A DNA stretch of 64,000 nt from Nemertoderma westbladi (Eukaryota > Xenacoelomorpha > Nemertodermatida > Nemertodermatidae). How positions within the stretch are numbered: position 1 is the first letter of the stretch; every line of letters begins with the position of its first letter. Both the position numbers and the translations under genes were made by a program. The notes beneath the pieces were generated by a model. That model saw nothing but the letters and a program-made list of their open reading frames with translations, ran no database searches and was not told the DNA's origin. The stretch covers positions 30,294 to 94,293 of the forward strand of contig JAUCBJ010007345.1 in NCBI GenBank assembly GCA_032718475.1, written 5' to 3'. Shown piece by piece: positions 1 through 9,585 of this stretch.

Positions 1-1
1 C

Positions 2-154
2 GAAGCTGGTGAAAAGTTTGAAATACGGCTAAATCGGCATAATCCCTACGAAATTATGTCTTTCTTTATTGTAATGATTTCAAAAGAATCCTTTGTCAAA
101 ACTGAAGAATCAACAGATAATGTTCAATATGTTGATAATATCATTGATTCTTGA
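2..154 (+). CDS. 3' end of an unrecognised ORF (partial)
   Basis: A reading frame is open from base 2 to a TGA at 152-154, giving 50 residues that end in a run of acidic and polar residues (EESTDNVQYVDNIIDS). The start lies outside the window. I do not recognise the family. It is on the same strand as, and just upstream of, a Polinton gene block, so it may be the tail of another Polinton gene. It could also be a chance open frame in AT-rich DNA. Confidence 0.3.
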   Translation, partial: EAGEKFEIRLNRHNPYEIMSFFIVMISKESFVKTEESTDNVQYVDNIIDS

Positions 155-343
155 CTTTTCCCCCTATATTATAAATATTTTATGATTATTTTTAAAATTT
201 TGATCTTTTCAATTAGGAAAAAAAAAAAAATCAAATTTTAAATAATCGTAAATTGTAGTAGTATTTGTATATACAGTATATCGGATTTGTTTGTTTGTTG
301 TGTATTGAGGTAATTATTTTCAATTTACTTTAAAATTTGGAAA

Positions 344-502
344 ATGGATATTTTAAACGAAAAATGTTCAGTTTGCTAATCTAAGTTATTGCAACATCGA
401 GATTATTATAAATGTGAAAATAAATGCCGCCGATGTTACCAATCATTATTTCATGTATAAAGATGCTCACCATGCTTGAAATTACATCAGTCTATACTAT
501 AA
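344..502 (+). pseudogene. Cys-rich zinc-finger-like remnant
   Basis: From the ATG at 344 one frame reads as a cysteine- and histidine-rich stretch: CSVC, then H, YKCENKCRRC, and CSPC-like pairs. It is broken by in-frame stops at codon 12 and codon 39 and ends at 500-502. The CxxC spacing suggests a small zinc-binding protein. It lies upstream of the packaging ATPase in the same orientation, so it could be a decayed Polinton accessory gene. The surrounding 155-639 is otherwise AT-rich, with a TATTA-type simple repeat near 586-612, and shows no other gene. Confidence 0.3.
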
Positions 503-639
503 TTGGAAATAGCACCTTTTGCACTCTAATACAGTAGTTGCATCAATTTATTGTTATATACATAGTAATGGTGATGGTTCATTGATATTTATATTATATT
601 ATATTATATTGTATTGTTGATATATCTTAATAATAATAA

Positions 640-1314
640 ATGGCTGACTTTAATTCAGGTCCATATAATTTAAACTTTCAAATGGGAACGAGTATGATAA
701 TTTCTGGACCATCTGGTTCTGGAAAATCAACTTTTGTGGGTAATTTAATTGAACACAAGAATGGTTGTTTCAACGAAGCCCCCTTGCGAGTATTGTATTG
801 TTACGGGAGTAATCCCCCGACTATTCCCGGTATTACTCACCTTTACAAAGGTTTGCCAGAAAATATAGATAGTTTAGTGAATAGTCGAGATTTATTAATT
901 ATAGATGATTTGTTAACAGAAACTGAGTCCAGTACAGCTTTAACTGTATTGTTTACTAAGGTAGCTCATCATTCCAATATATTTATTTGTTTTATAACGC
1001 AAAACATGTTTTACGGTGGGAAGCATAACCGCACAAGATCAATTAATAGCTGTACCTTAGTATTAATGAAAAATCCGCAAGACAGTTTATCGGTTTTAAA
1101 TTTCGCGAAGCAGATGTTACCAGGGCAGACCAAATTTTTAGTTGATTCCTATCAAGATGCGACTATTGAACCATTTTCACATTTCCTTATTGATTTACGA
1201 CAGGAAACACCCGAACATTTAAGATTTAGATCTGATATATTTCGTAATCATAATTGTTACATTAAAAATTACATTGACTATAAACGTAGCGAAAATAATA
1301 ATAATAATAATTAA
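640..1314 (+). CDS. Polinton FtsK/HerA-type genome packaging ATPase
   Basis: This intact 224-residue ORF has a Walker A loop GPSGSGKST at about residues 23-31. A Walker B strand follows at about 84-91 (LLIIDD preceded by RD), and a later hydrophobic strand ends in ITQN at about 117-124, as in sensor-type motifs. Short ATPases of this kind, which lack other domains, are the DNA packaging motors of Polintons, adintoviruses and relatives. They pump the genome into the capsid. The length fits that family. The protein ends in a poly-Asn tract encoded by an AAT repeat, which is probably low-complexity expansion. It is the first recognisable gene of plus-strand copy P1 and is followed 33 bp later by the pX-like ORF. 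It appears unbroken, unlike most neighbours. Confidence 0.88.
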   Translation: MADFNSGPYNLNFQMGTSMIISGPSGSGKSTFVGNLIEHKNGCFNEAPLRVLYCYGSNPPTIPGITHLYKGLPENIDSLVNSRDLLIIDDLLTETESSTALTVLFTKVAHHSNIFICFITQNMFYGGKHNRTRSINSCTLVLMKNPQDSLSVLNFAKQMLPGQTKFLVDSYQDATIEPFSHFLIDLRQETPEHLRFRSDIFRNHNCYIKNYIDYKRSENNNNNN

Positions 1315-1347
1315 TATTTTGTAACAATTTTCAATAATGTTGCAACA

Positions 1348-1731
1348 ATGAATAGACTTGTGCAGAAATATCGTAACGAATTGGAATTTCTACGCAGCGC
1401 TACCCCTCAACAAAGAACTTATTTTATTAACCATACCGCGAGTAACAAATTAATACGGTTTATTGTAAATACTGCATTAAATGTTCTAAAAGGTAACGTA
1501 CAATTGACCCCTCATTCATTTAGAAATATTCGCCGCTATAAAAAGGTATTAAAATCACTCAACCGTAAAACAAAAAATATATCAAGTTACAGAAAAAAGT
1601 TAAGCAATCAATCTGGAGGCATACTACCGTTTCTAATACCCTTACTCGGCATTGGTGCGAAACTCGCCGCGAGTGCTGGTGTTGCCGCCGCTGGTGCGGC
1701 TATTGCGAAAAAAATTAACCGCGGACGGTAA
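1348..1731 (+). CDS. Polinton pX-like minor virion protein
   Basis: This intact 127-residue basic protein has two parts. Residues ~1-85 are rich in Arg, Lys and Tyr and contain the stretch LNVLKGNVQLTP followed by RRYKKVLKSL. The C-terminal part begins with QSGG and turns into a hydrophobic Gly/Ala-rich segment (about 93-120) ending KKINRGR. This layout, a basic body plus a GG-x-LP-x-LIP-like membrane-active tail, is common in Polinton and adintovirus gene sets, where it has been compared with adenovirus core protein X. It probably binds the genome or membranes inside the virion. It sits between the packaging ATPase and the integrase. The assignment is from composition and position, so the pX label is tentative. 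Confidence 0.6.
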   Translation: MNRLVQKYRNELEFLRSATPQQRTYFINHTASNKLIRFIVNTALNVLKGNVQLTPHSFRNIRRYKKVLKSLNRKTKNISSYRKKLSNQSGGILPFLIPLLGIGAKLAASAGVAAAGAAIAKKINRGR

Positions 1732-1733
1732 TA

Positions 1734-1901
1734 ATGGTTAAAACAGGAGTAACATTTAGAAAATTATATTTAGTATCGAGTAAACCGTTAGCTACTGATT
1801 TAAAACCTCAAGATATACCTAGAGTAAATACTACAAAAAGAAAACCCTTTAAAACATCAACTTCAAAGAAAATAAAAAAATTTCAGTTGTTTTTACGGTG
1901 A
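1734..1901 (+). CDS. Small basic ORF, function unknown
   Basis: A 55-codon ORF starts at the ATG three bases after the pX-like stop and ends with the TGA at 1899-1901. The product is Lys/Thr-rich, with a very basic C-terminal half (TTKRKPFKTSTSKKIKKF). It may be a small DNA-condensing protein, or the decayed tail of the upstream gene. No domain is recognisable. It is followed by the integrase start after about 50 bp. Confidence 0.35.
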   Translation: MVKTGVTFRKLYLVSSKPLATDLKPQDIPRVNTTKRKPFKTSTSKKIKKFQLFLR

Positions 1902-1952
1902 TGCCCTTTATAAGAGATTTGAATATACATATTACTTGCGGTTGTCGATAAG

Positions 1953-3030
1953 ATGCCACGCAAGATGAGACCGATTTTAAGCCAAAGTTTAGACAAAAAA
2001 CTGTTAAGAATTTATTTAGATCCTTCATCCCCTGCGGGTTTTGCAAGTATCGCAAAATTAGCAAAAGCCGCAAACATCAAACCAGTTCAAGCCCAGAAAT
2101 GGTTGAGCGTCAAAAGACATACTCCCTTCACGCACCACGTAGACATCATTATCCAACATCTAAAATATTTACGGGAGGGTAAAAAGATATATATATGATA
2201 GATCTGGTGGATATGCAGCAATATAAATCACAAAATAATAATTATAACTATATATTAACATGTATTGATGCCTTTAGCCGGCTTCCTTTTGCCTATGGTA
2301 TGAAGACAAAAACAGGTATTGAAATTATTAGTATATTGGAAAAAATATTCCAGAAGGGTAAACCAAACAGAATCGCGACTGATTAAGGTTCTGAGTTTCT
2401 AAATAAATCTGTAAGGAAATATTTAGATACTATTGGTATACAGTATATTCGCTATACAATAGCTATTGTCGAGAGATTCAATAGAACATTAAAAACAAAG
2501 ATGTTCAAAATTTTCACGCAACGGGGAAATAATGTTTGGATAAAAATTTTACCGAAGCTTATCTTGGCTTATAATAGGTCATATCATAGGACAATACAAA
2601 TGACGCCTATTGAAGTTAATAAATTTAATGAAACTGAATTAATAAATAGATTATATGGGAAATATAGACAGATTAATCACAAGAAAATAAAATTTTGATA
2701 GTTGGAGATACAGTACGATTATCTGTCGCTCATACTGCTTTTGCTAAAGGCTATCGAGAACAATGGACACGTGAATTATTTATTATTCATCGGGTCAGAT
2801 TGGATAGAGTACCAGCGGTAATGTTCGATATTAAGGACAGCGCAGGTGCTATAATAAATGGGTCATTTTATTCATACAAACTCCAAAAGGTCCACCCGAA
2901 TAGTAATATTTATCTTCCGATGGACAAAAATATTGGCAAACTTAAAGAACATGTGCGCAATGGGAAAAAAAAATATTTAGTCCGATTTATCGGATCCAAG
3001 AAACAGTCGTGGGTACAGCATATTCAATAA
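1953..3030 (+). pseudogene. Polinton retroviral-type integrase (broken)
   Basis: Three pieces of one DDE integrase lie in order. An N-terminal region is at 1953-2198 (YLDPSSPAGF and an RQ/KWLS-type helix). The catalytic core runs from ~2195 to ~2698 with DLVDM, IDAFS, a second TD followed by GSEF, and VERFNRTLK carrying the catalytic Glu. The C-terminal SH3/chromodomain-like part is at ~2698-3030 (VGDTVRLS, then KKKYLVRFIGSKKQSW). This family inserts Polinton DNA and makes 6-bp target duplications. The gene is dead as it stands. There is a frame change near 2190, a TAA at 2384-2386 immediately after the second catalytic Asp, and another frame change near 2698. The order ATPase, pX-like, integrase matches a Polinton block. 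A 255-bp spacer with no gene follows. Confidence 0.85.
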
Positions 3031-3285
3031 GTTTTTAGTTTTATTAATTCATTTTGGTCGCATATGACTGTAATTAATCAATATTACCTTGAATGATATT
3101 ACTATACTATACTGTAAGTCTAATATCTATAGTTCATTCGCTTTAAATAAAGCCAGTAAAATATTGATTCCTCCCATATACTGTAGAAGCGGCAATGAAC
3201 GTGGTCACAGATGTCTATAATTTAACATTATACCATACTGTATGTACAAAGGAGTCAAGTAGAGAGAGCTTAAATAATAATAATA

Positions 3286-4105
3286 ATGGCTGTAGATACA
3301 TATATCACTCTACTTTCAGATAGCTCATTAAACACTTACCCCAATAATAACCCTAGCGAGTTTACTGTTGATTTAGCCGAAGAATTATATATTGGTCCAA
3401 ACGCTAAAATTGGGCTTGCTGAGATTCAATATCAAGCAACATACAGTAATATTACCCTGCAAACTCAAATCTTGCTGTCAATCGGGGTAGATGCAAAAGA
3501 TGCTAAATTATACAGTTTATTTCCTGGTATGCATAGCTCTATTCAAGTCATTATTGATGATATAAATAAACTGTTTAATTCTGAAGCAAAATATAGAGAT
3601 TTTGAATTCATTTTTAATACAAATAATTCTAGAATTAAATTTAAATTTCCTAAAAAGTTGAAAAAAATACAATTAAGTCTATGTGGTGATTTAATTCAAA
3701 TTCTAGGCTTAAAACAATTATTGAGGAGATGAATTAAGCAATATAGAACAGCCGATATTAATTTTAAATTATAGTGGACCAAAAATTTCGGCAATTGGGA
3801 TTTTAGATTTTCCTGATCCCACGAATATAACTCGTAATAAAGATACAATCTTCATATATACAGATATTATTAAGAGCTCATTTGTTGGTGACGCTTTAGC
3901 TCCGCTCTTAAGAACCTGTCTTTTAACACAATTAAATAGAAAATATGTTAATCACGAATACGAGAGCATTTGCTATTACCCATTGTTGAATAAAAAACTA
4001 AAAACAATCCTAATTACTTTACGTGACGGCCAAGGCGAATTAATTAATTTCAACGGTGGTCGCACTGTTATAACACTTAAGTTAATACGTGGTGAAGATG
4101 GATGA
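3286..4105 (+). pseudogene. Polinton penton-like protein 1 (frameshifted)
   Basis: The ATG at 3286 follows a 46-codon-free spacer and begins MAVDTYITLLSDSSLNTYPN, the N-terminal pattern (xFYxxLxSxSSxxxxPxN) of a conserved Polinton virion protein. I take this family to be the single jelly-roll penton/minor capsid protein. The frame stops at 3732, but homology continues in another frame from about 3728 to the TGA at 4103-4105. That stretch contains IFIYTDIIKSSFVGD, LLRTC, YYPLLNKKLKTI and a final GGRTVITLKL, the typical C-terminal strands. One frame change near 3726 therefore breaks the gene. It overlaps the next gene by 8 bp and is a diverged paralogue of it. The penton label is inference from family knowledge. 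Confidence 0.65.
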
Positions 4106-4941
4106 ATTCTATGTTAGGCTACCAAGTAACTCCTGTCCAGTTGATTTTCCACGTAATACCGGTAGTAATTATCAGATCAATTTCCATGGTGCCTTACCTA
4201 TAAATCCAAACGAAAACTGGGTGGTAGGTATAAAATGTATATTTTACTTAGCCACGTTACCGTCCATGTATAACAATGTAGAGAATGTTATTTTATTAAA
4301 AAAAGGGAAAAAAATTTTGAGGATACACTTCCATCCGGTTTGTTCTACAGTATCAATGACATTATAGATTATTTTAACAGTGGAGCATTGAAAGATAAAT
4401 TACAAATAGTTGAAAATACTCAGCGAAATAGGTTCCAATTTATTTTAGGGAAAACTGTGCGAGAGTTATTTATAGGTCAACAATTAGCCTATTATTTTGG
4501 AATTACTGAAAATAATCTTGGTGCAAATTTAAATCCAAATTTTAAAATTATTTTGAAGACAAAAAATAATATAAAGGGTTATTTAATAAAGATTATCGGA
4601 AATGAAGAAAAAGCTTACCAGATGGTATTTTTATGTCCTCAACCACCCAACTCTATTCCAGAACCTAAATCGAACATGTACATGACTACTAATATAATTG
4701 AAAATGAATATATTAATGATTTTGGCTTAGCTTTACTTCGTCGCGTGGCGATACCTGATGACGTGAAATATGGTAGTGTAATAAATAAAGAATTTGCCAG
4801 GGATACAATTCATTATATCCCTGTAAAAAATCATATAAGATAACATACATTCATATTGAAATAACAGACAAAGAAGGAAAAGATTTGAATTTTGAATACG
4901 GCACAACTTCTATTACCTTACACTTTAAAAAAATAAATTAA
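4098..4941 (+). pseudogene. Polinton penton-like protein 2 (two frame changes)
   Basis: The start ATG at 4098 overlaps the end of the previous gene. The protein begins MDEFYVRLPSNS and continues through DFPRNTGSNYQI and WVVGIKC, the LPSNS-type signature of Polinton penton-like proteins. The frame is lost at an A-run near 4308-4316. It resumes in another frame at about 4325 (FYSINDIIDYFNSG), changes again near 4830, and ends at 4939-4941 with GTTSITLHFKK. Length without breaks would be about 280 residues, usual for the family. It is a paralogue of the preceding gene and the homologue of the single gene found in the minus-strand fragments M-A and M-B. The pVI-like gene starts one base after its stop. 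Confidence 0.7.
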
Positions 4942-4942
4942 A

Positions 4943-5290
4943 ATGGATTCCGATTTATTTCAAATATACAGTAAACCACAATATGGCGGTGCAGACTCTA
5001 ATCTTGCTGTTTTTAAAGGTGGTAGAAGTACGAGAGGCTCGACACAAGTTCCTGTTTTTCGAGGTGGTTCATATATTGACCCTTATGGTCAACAAATTGG
5101 TGCATTTGGTCCAAACTTAAAACAACGTCGATTTCAACGTTATCGTAGAGGTATGAGGACAAATCAACATGGGGAAGGTATATTTACAGACGCTTTATCT
5201 ACATTGAAAAAATTTGGTAAGCCATTAGCAAAAACCATCAACAAGATCAGTTGTATAAAAAGTTTATGGAGATTTAAAGCGACCGACTAG
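4943..5290 (+). CDS. Polinton pVI-like minor capsid protein
   Basis: This is a 115-residue basic protein with the pattern MDSDLFQIYS, YGG, VFKGG, VFRGG, then RRFQRYRRGMR, HGEGIF and a lysine-rich amphipathic C-terminal region. Short proteins with an N-terminal LPVF-G motif, a QRGHG/HGxGIF element and a basic helix are the adenovirus pVI-like internal capsid proteins of Polintons. In that role they link hexon to the core and help membrane passage. It lies directly between the penton-like and major capsid genes, as its homologues do at 16787-17149, 19418-19729 and 52487-52946. It ends earlier than M-C, which has a longer basic tail, so it may be slightly truncated. Confidence 0.6.
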   Translation: MDSDLFQIYSKPQYGGADSNLAVFKGGRSTRGSTQVPVFRGGSYIDPYGQQIGAFGPNLKQRRFQRYRRGMRTNQHGEGIFTDALSTLKKFGKPLAKTINKISCIKSLWRFKATD

Positions 5291-5294
5291 ACCA

Positions 5295-5381
5295 ATGTCT
5301 ATGAACATACATCATCGTCGTAGTAAAAATAGAAAAATAAAAAAAGGCAAACTGAAACACTGCGAAAAAAGTATTTTTTAA
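5295..5381 (+). CDS. 28-codon basic mini-ORF between pVI-like and capsid genes
   Basis: The ATG at 5295 opens a short frame MSMNIHHRRSKNRKIKKGKL... ending with the TAA at 5379-5381, two bases before the capsid start at 5384. More than a third of the residues are Lys, Arg or His. A similar basic peptide lies in the same place in the minus-type fragments (MNVGRKRKSEIINVV near 16680-16640). It may be a separate DNA-binding peptide or the out-of-frame end of the pVI-like gene. Confidence 0.4.
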   Translation: MSMNIHHRRSKNRKIKKGKLKHCEKSIF

Positions 5382-5383
5382 TA

Positions 5384-6632
5384 ATGTCAATTATTAAGGA
5401 ATTAGATTTATTTTCTACACAGCCAATACAGACTGAATTTAAAGCAAAGCATTATGAAACAATTTACCCGGTATCTAATCTCAGAAGCGAGTCTAGGGAA
5501 GTCACGTTTCTTGTACCGAGATCCAATGAATTCTATACGAAACTGCAAGATGCGTTATTAATTACAAAATGTACTGTACGGTGGGATAGACGACTTGAAA
5601 ACTCCCATATTTATATGTTGAATTACCCTTCTGGGACTATGTGGAGTGATATTAAAATAGACCTTAATGAGAAGCAGGTTGAAAATAGCAATAACCATTA
5701 TTTCTACAAGTCGTACTTATCCAATTTATTATTTACTACATACGAATAAAAAAATGGGCTTCTGGGGGCGGGCGGCTTTCGTCAGCCTTTATCCGAACAC
5801 GGAAATGAAATTAATCCTGGTGCGCATCCTATTGGTGAGGCCTTTAGTAAACAAATGCAATTTGTAAGTGGATTGACGATTGATTTTGATACTGAAAGTA
5901 AAATAATACAACCCGGGTATGATTTAAGAATGCATTTTAGAAAAGTATCAAATTTGTTTATTTTTAAAATCACTCCAAACGCAAACGCTGTGACAAATCT
6001 TCGGCTAGAATTAGATGAAGTAAAGATCCTAATCCCTAGAATGGAGGTTAATCCAGTAATAGAAAGCAGTCACCTAAAAGGTTTAGAGAGTTATGATATT
6101 AAATATCAATTCCAAAAAAAGGAGGTTACAACATTTACTATTCCCGCTCAAACCACAAATTACACCCAAACAAACATATTTGATGGTAAAAAACCCAAAT
6201 TAGTTATTATTGGTTTTATAACAAATAACGCATATTCGGGAGAATTAATTAGTAATCCCTTGAAATTTGAACATTTTAACCTTAGACGCGCGGAACTGAT
6301 TGTAGACGATCTTCCAGTAGGTGGTGTAATATACGAGCCTAATTTTACAGATGGAACATACATTTTTGAGTATACTCAATTAATGAAAAATATTAATACA
6401 TATATTAACGGTTATGGAGGTAATAATATAGACCATGAAACCTACTTAGGTAATATCCTGGGACCTAACTGCCGATGGCTATGTTAGAGATCCTCAGCCA
6501 TCGATATATACTAACGGACAATTAAAATTAAGATTTGCCGAACCGTTGGTTGAGACCATAAATGTAATCGTTTTTATTATTTATGATCAATCATTAAGTT
6601 TAAATAGAAGGAAAGAAATACATATCGATTAA
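5384..6632 (+). pseudogene. Polinton major capsid protein, plus type (broken)
   Basis: The ATG at 5384 begins MSIIKELDLFSTQPIQTEF, the usual start of the double jelly-roll hexon-like capsid protein of Polintons. The C-terminal jelly roll is plain at 5855-6470: FTIPAQTTNYTQ, IFDGKKPKLVIIGFI, PLKFEHFNL and VDDLPV are conserved family strands. Two lesions break it. A TAA lies in frame at 5747-5749 between the two halves, and a frame change near 6460 moves the last ~55 codons into another frame, which ends at 6630-6632 with RRKEIHID. Total length matches the ~400-residue family. The protease ATG follows two bases after the stop. A second copy of the C-terminal end lies at 55517-55736. Confidence 0.85.
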
Positions 6633-6634
6633 GT

Positions 6635-7330
6635 ATGTTATCTACAGAGGACCTTGATATGTTTCCAGTGGGTGGTCACTATTTGGGAGCGTTTCCATCT
6701 AATAAATTACCTAAATTAGATAATAATAATAATAATAAGCGGAGAGACTATGGGTTAATAGTAAATACCAATAAAGAGCATCTACCCGGTGTTCATTGGA
6801 TAGCTATATATATACGAGATAATGATGCTGAATTTTTTAATTCGTTTGGACCAAAATATCCAAACAGATGTATCGAAAAATGGCTTGAGAAAAATTCAGC
6901 AAGGTGGTGTACTACTACGGTCTTGTACTTTGGCAGCCTCATGGAGTGAATAAGCATGGTGGACAGCCCATGACTTTCTTGAGACGCATCTTAAAGGACA
7001 CTGGCCTTAAAGATGCGGATGATCTAGCAAATGTCATGGGTGATAGGGAGTTGTGGCGGTGCAATTTTGTTGACAAGCCGGCACAGCATTCTTAAAAATG
7101 CAGCTGCAATGCAGCATGCCGATCCTAGAAGTAGTAGTAGTAGTACAATTCGCAAACAATTTCAAGACCCTAGAAGGACCACATGCGGGTTATACTGTCT
7201 TTATTACTTGGTAAATCGAATTCACACAAACTATCCAATGAGAGCGTTTACAAATAATGTGGAAATAAATGAAATAATATTATATAAATGGCTTGTTAAT
7301 TATTATAAAATAAACCAACAAGCATTGTAA
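6635..7330 (+). pseudogene. Polinton adenain-like cysteine protease, split by a LINE
   Basis: The N-terminal part (6635 to ~6916) begins MLSTEDLDMFPVGGHYLGAF and carries the histidine motif GVHWIAIYI and FFNSFG. The C-terminal part (~7148-7330) carries QFQDPRRTTCGLYCLYYL with the presumed catalytic Cys and the upstream Gln. This is the capsid maturation protease of Polintons, related to adenovirus adenain and the Ulp1 fold. The two halves are separated by a ~230-bp LINE fragment, so the gene cannot be translated whole. The residue expected to be Asp or Glu in the triad region is Asn (FNSFG) in all three copies of this gene in the window. Copies at 33613-34038 and 55739-56105 lack the insertion. 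Confidence 0.85.
6917..7147 (+). mobile_element. 5'-truncated LINE 3' fragment inserted in the protease gene
   Basis: The stretch encodes the C-terminal end of a non-LTR retrotransposon ORF2: LYFGSLME, then NKHGGQPMTFLRRILKDTGL and MGDRELW. It ends in an AGT-repeat tail at about 7130-7145. The same 3' end occurs in the opposite orientation at 53372-53590. Comparison with the unbroken protease at 33850-33870 shows exactly this segment as extra. This is the footprint of a 5'-truncated LINE insertion. I could not define the target duplication beyond a few bases. Confidence 0.8.
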
Positions 7331-7374
7331 TTAATCATTTAACTTTTGTTTATCTAAATATATTATCAGATAAA

Positions 7375-7924
7375 ATGGATAATATTATTTTTGTTGATTT
7401 TCAATATTATACGATAGACAATATGGAATATCCGGTAGTATTTAAAGAATTTGCTATATTCGATTCTAATTACACCAAAACTAATGTAAAGACGTTTTTA
7501 ACTAAAGGACCTCCTAATATTAAGTTATCAGCATTAGATAAGCATTAACATTTCGCAAGATGACTTTAAAAAGTACATGAAGAGACATTTAAAATATAAA
7601 AAAAATATATATGTATTCGGGTTGATGAAGCAAGCAATATTAATTTCCCAACTTGATGTACTTGCACCAAATTCAATGGAGAAATTGGGAATATATCAGC
7701 GATATTACAACTATTTAACCCCTTGTCCCTTCCACGATCAATTTACTACAGTAGAAAATAAATGCGCTTACCACTTAAACACAAAGGATAACTGTCTGCG
7801 GTACTGCTCTGCAAAACGAGTCGGAGGGTATGAATTAAAGCAATTTTTCGTGAGAAAGCATTTAACTGAGACAGATGATAAACAGAAAGAAATAACTGCG
7901 GTAGAAGATGTACTCGTACAGTAG
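7375..7924 (+). pseudogene. Conserved Polinton protein of unknown function, copy 1
   Basis: The ATG at 7375 begins MDNIIFVDFQYY and continues VVFKEFAIFDSNYTKTN. The frame stops near 7548, where about 50 bp present in copy 2 (34083-34651) are missing. Homology resumes through KNIYVFGLMKQAI, LDVLAPNSMEKL, CPFH and CAYHLNTKDNCLRYCSAK, to 7924. The pattern of a DF-x-Y start, a FKEFA strand, an IYV-x-G-x-xK segment and a C-terminal CPxH/CAxxN zinc-like cluster is shared with uncharacterised proteins next to capsid genes in other Polintons. Homologues here are 17168-17848 and 19741-20446. The Cys/His pairs suggest a zinc-binding C-terminus. I do not assign a function. Confidence 0.6.
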
Positions 7925-8049
7925 GTTTACTCTAAGCATGTAATGTGATGGGATAATATAATTGTTTTAATGTCAATAAAAATAATAAAAATATTAAAAT
8001 CTATTTTTATATCTCAGTTTGACTGAAGGTGAGTGGTTTAGGTTTACAC

Positions 8050-9105
8050 CAAGGTGTACTAAATAACAGGTCATGCAGCGAGTGGATTCCTGAAATTAGC
8101 GGAGGCCGATCATTTCACTATTTATGACACTATTTTCATAATATTTCCTTAGAAACTTCTTATGTGCTTCTTTGGTAAGGTGGATATGATGACTAGGGTT
8201 CATAAAAATGTAATAAAATGTCTTTCTGGAATTTTTATCTTGTAGTTGCCAAGGTAACCGGGTGCAAAGTTCAAACTTTGCGCGCCTGTATTTCAAGGCG
8301 ACAATGGATTCTTCCCTTGAGATTTGGTAGGTGATTAAAGGAAATCAAAGTCTATCAAAATATTTTACATTTTAATTTGTTTACATTCCCGTTGCCATGG
8401 AAATAAGTATAATGAAAAATTTGAGAAATTGTCTGCCAATTCTATAAAACACCATTTTTATTAGGTTTGTCAGTCTAAATAATAAGTTAAAATTGCCAAC
8501 ACTTTATTTTATAATTCGTCAAGTGTGAATCATATTTTTAAAAGTCATCATTTGCCAATAAACTAAACTGTCCAATCAGAGAGCAAGACATGTGATAGCA
8601 TGATGTTGACATTCCAGAATATTAAATTTCGGTTAGCAATTATTAGAAATAAAGGACAGACACCAGGCATTTTTGTTGAAAATTATATAAGTAGTAAATA
8701 GTAGCCCAATTTCTATCTGGCGGTCATAATGGGAAATTATCGTAATTCCCGTCACCATGGAAACGGGATTGAAAAAAAATGAAAATGTAAAATATTTTGA
8801 TAGACTTTTATTCCCTTTGCTTATATACCAAATCTCAAGAACAGAATCCCTTGTCGTCTTGAATTACAGGCGCTCGAAATTTGAACATTGCACCCGGTTA
8901 CCTTGGCAACTACAAGATAAAAATTCCAGAAAGACATTTTATTTCATTGCTATGAATCCTAGTCATCATATCCACCTAACCAAAGTTGCATAAGATGGGT
9001 TTCTAATGAAATATTATGAAAATAGTGTCATAAATAGGGAAACGATCGGCCTCCGCTAATTTCAGCAATCAGCTCGCTGCATGACCTGTTATTTAGTACA
9101 CCTTG
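8050..9105. mobile_element. Palindromic hAT-like foldback element with 8-bp target duplication
   Basis: The element starts CAAGGTGTACTAAATAACAG and ends with the reverse complement of the same sequence. The inverted arms are about 360 bp each (8050-~8410 and ~8745-9105), differ by small substitutions and flank a ~330-bp AT-rich centre. GTTTACAC lies on both sides (8042-8049 and 9106-9113), an 8-bp target duplication as made by hAT transposases. The homologous flank in copy P2 carries a single GTTTACAC at 34809-34816, an empty site. Both arms encode look-alike open frames, which are by-products of the palindrome. No transposase is present, so this is a non-autonomous element. Confidence 0.85.
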
Positions 9106-9585
9106 GTTTACACTCACAAACACACTGCAGCTACCGGTAGCCGGCTGTTGTATCTGAGTTTAACTACCAGTAGCTGACTTTACACATACAGACATATAAC
9201 AACAACGCTAAACTGTAGCACAGCAGAATGGAATGGCTCCCCTTCTAGACTGACAGCACCCGCAGCGCTTTAGCAATACTTACTAGTAATAAAATTAAAT
9301 TAACTCGACATGTGGTTTGTGAATGCAGCATTAGAGAGGCCCTCCTAACAATAGACCTACTGGTACCAGCACTGTAGCACTCTTGTAACTGTATACTTGG
9401 ATAGAGCAAGGGCATGCTGGTTTCTTCGATTTAAGGATTAGGCTATTACACTTGAATGCTTCCAATTTTCTGTTTACAACTTTAATTGCTCTAATCTACA
9501 TTACAGCGGGCTACTACTGTCGCATAGGTAAGCCTATACAGCTATAGTTAACTTTACGCGGTCCCTTTTTTTTCAAATGTTGACC

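Noticed and set aside
8096-8993. Two similar ORFs in opposite orientation (containing LPWQLQDKNSRKTFY)
   Set aside because: They are the two arms of the palindromic hAT-like element; the same sequence read twice gives the resemblance.
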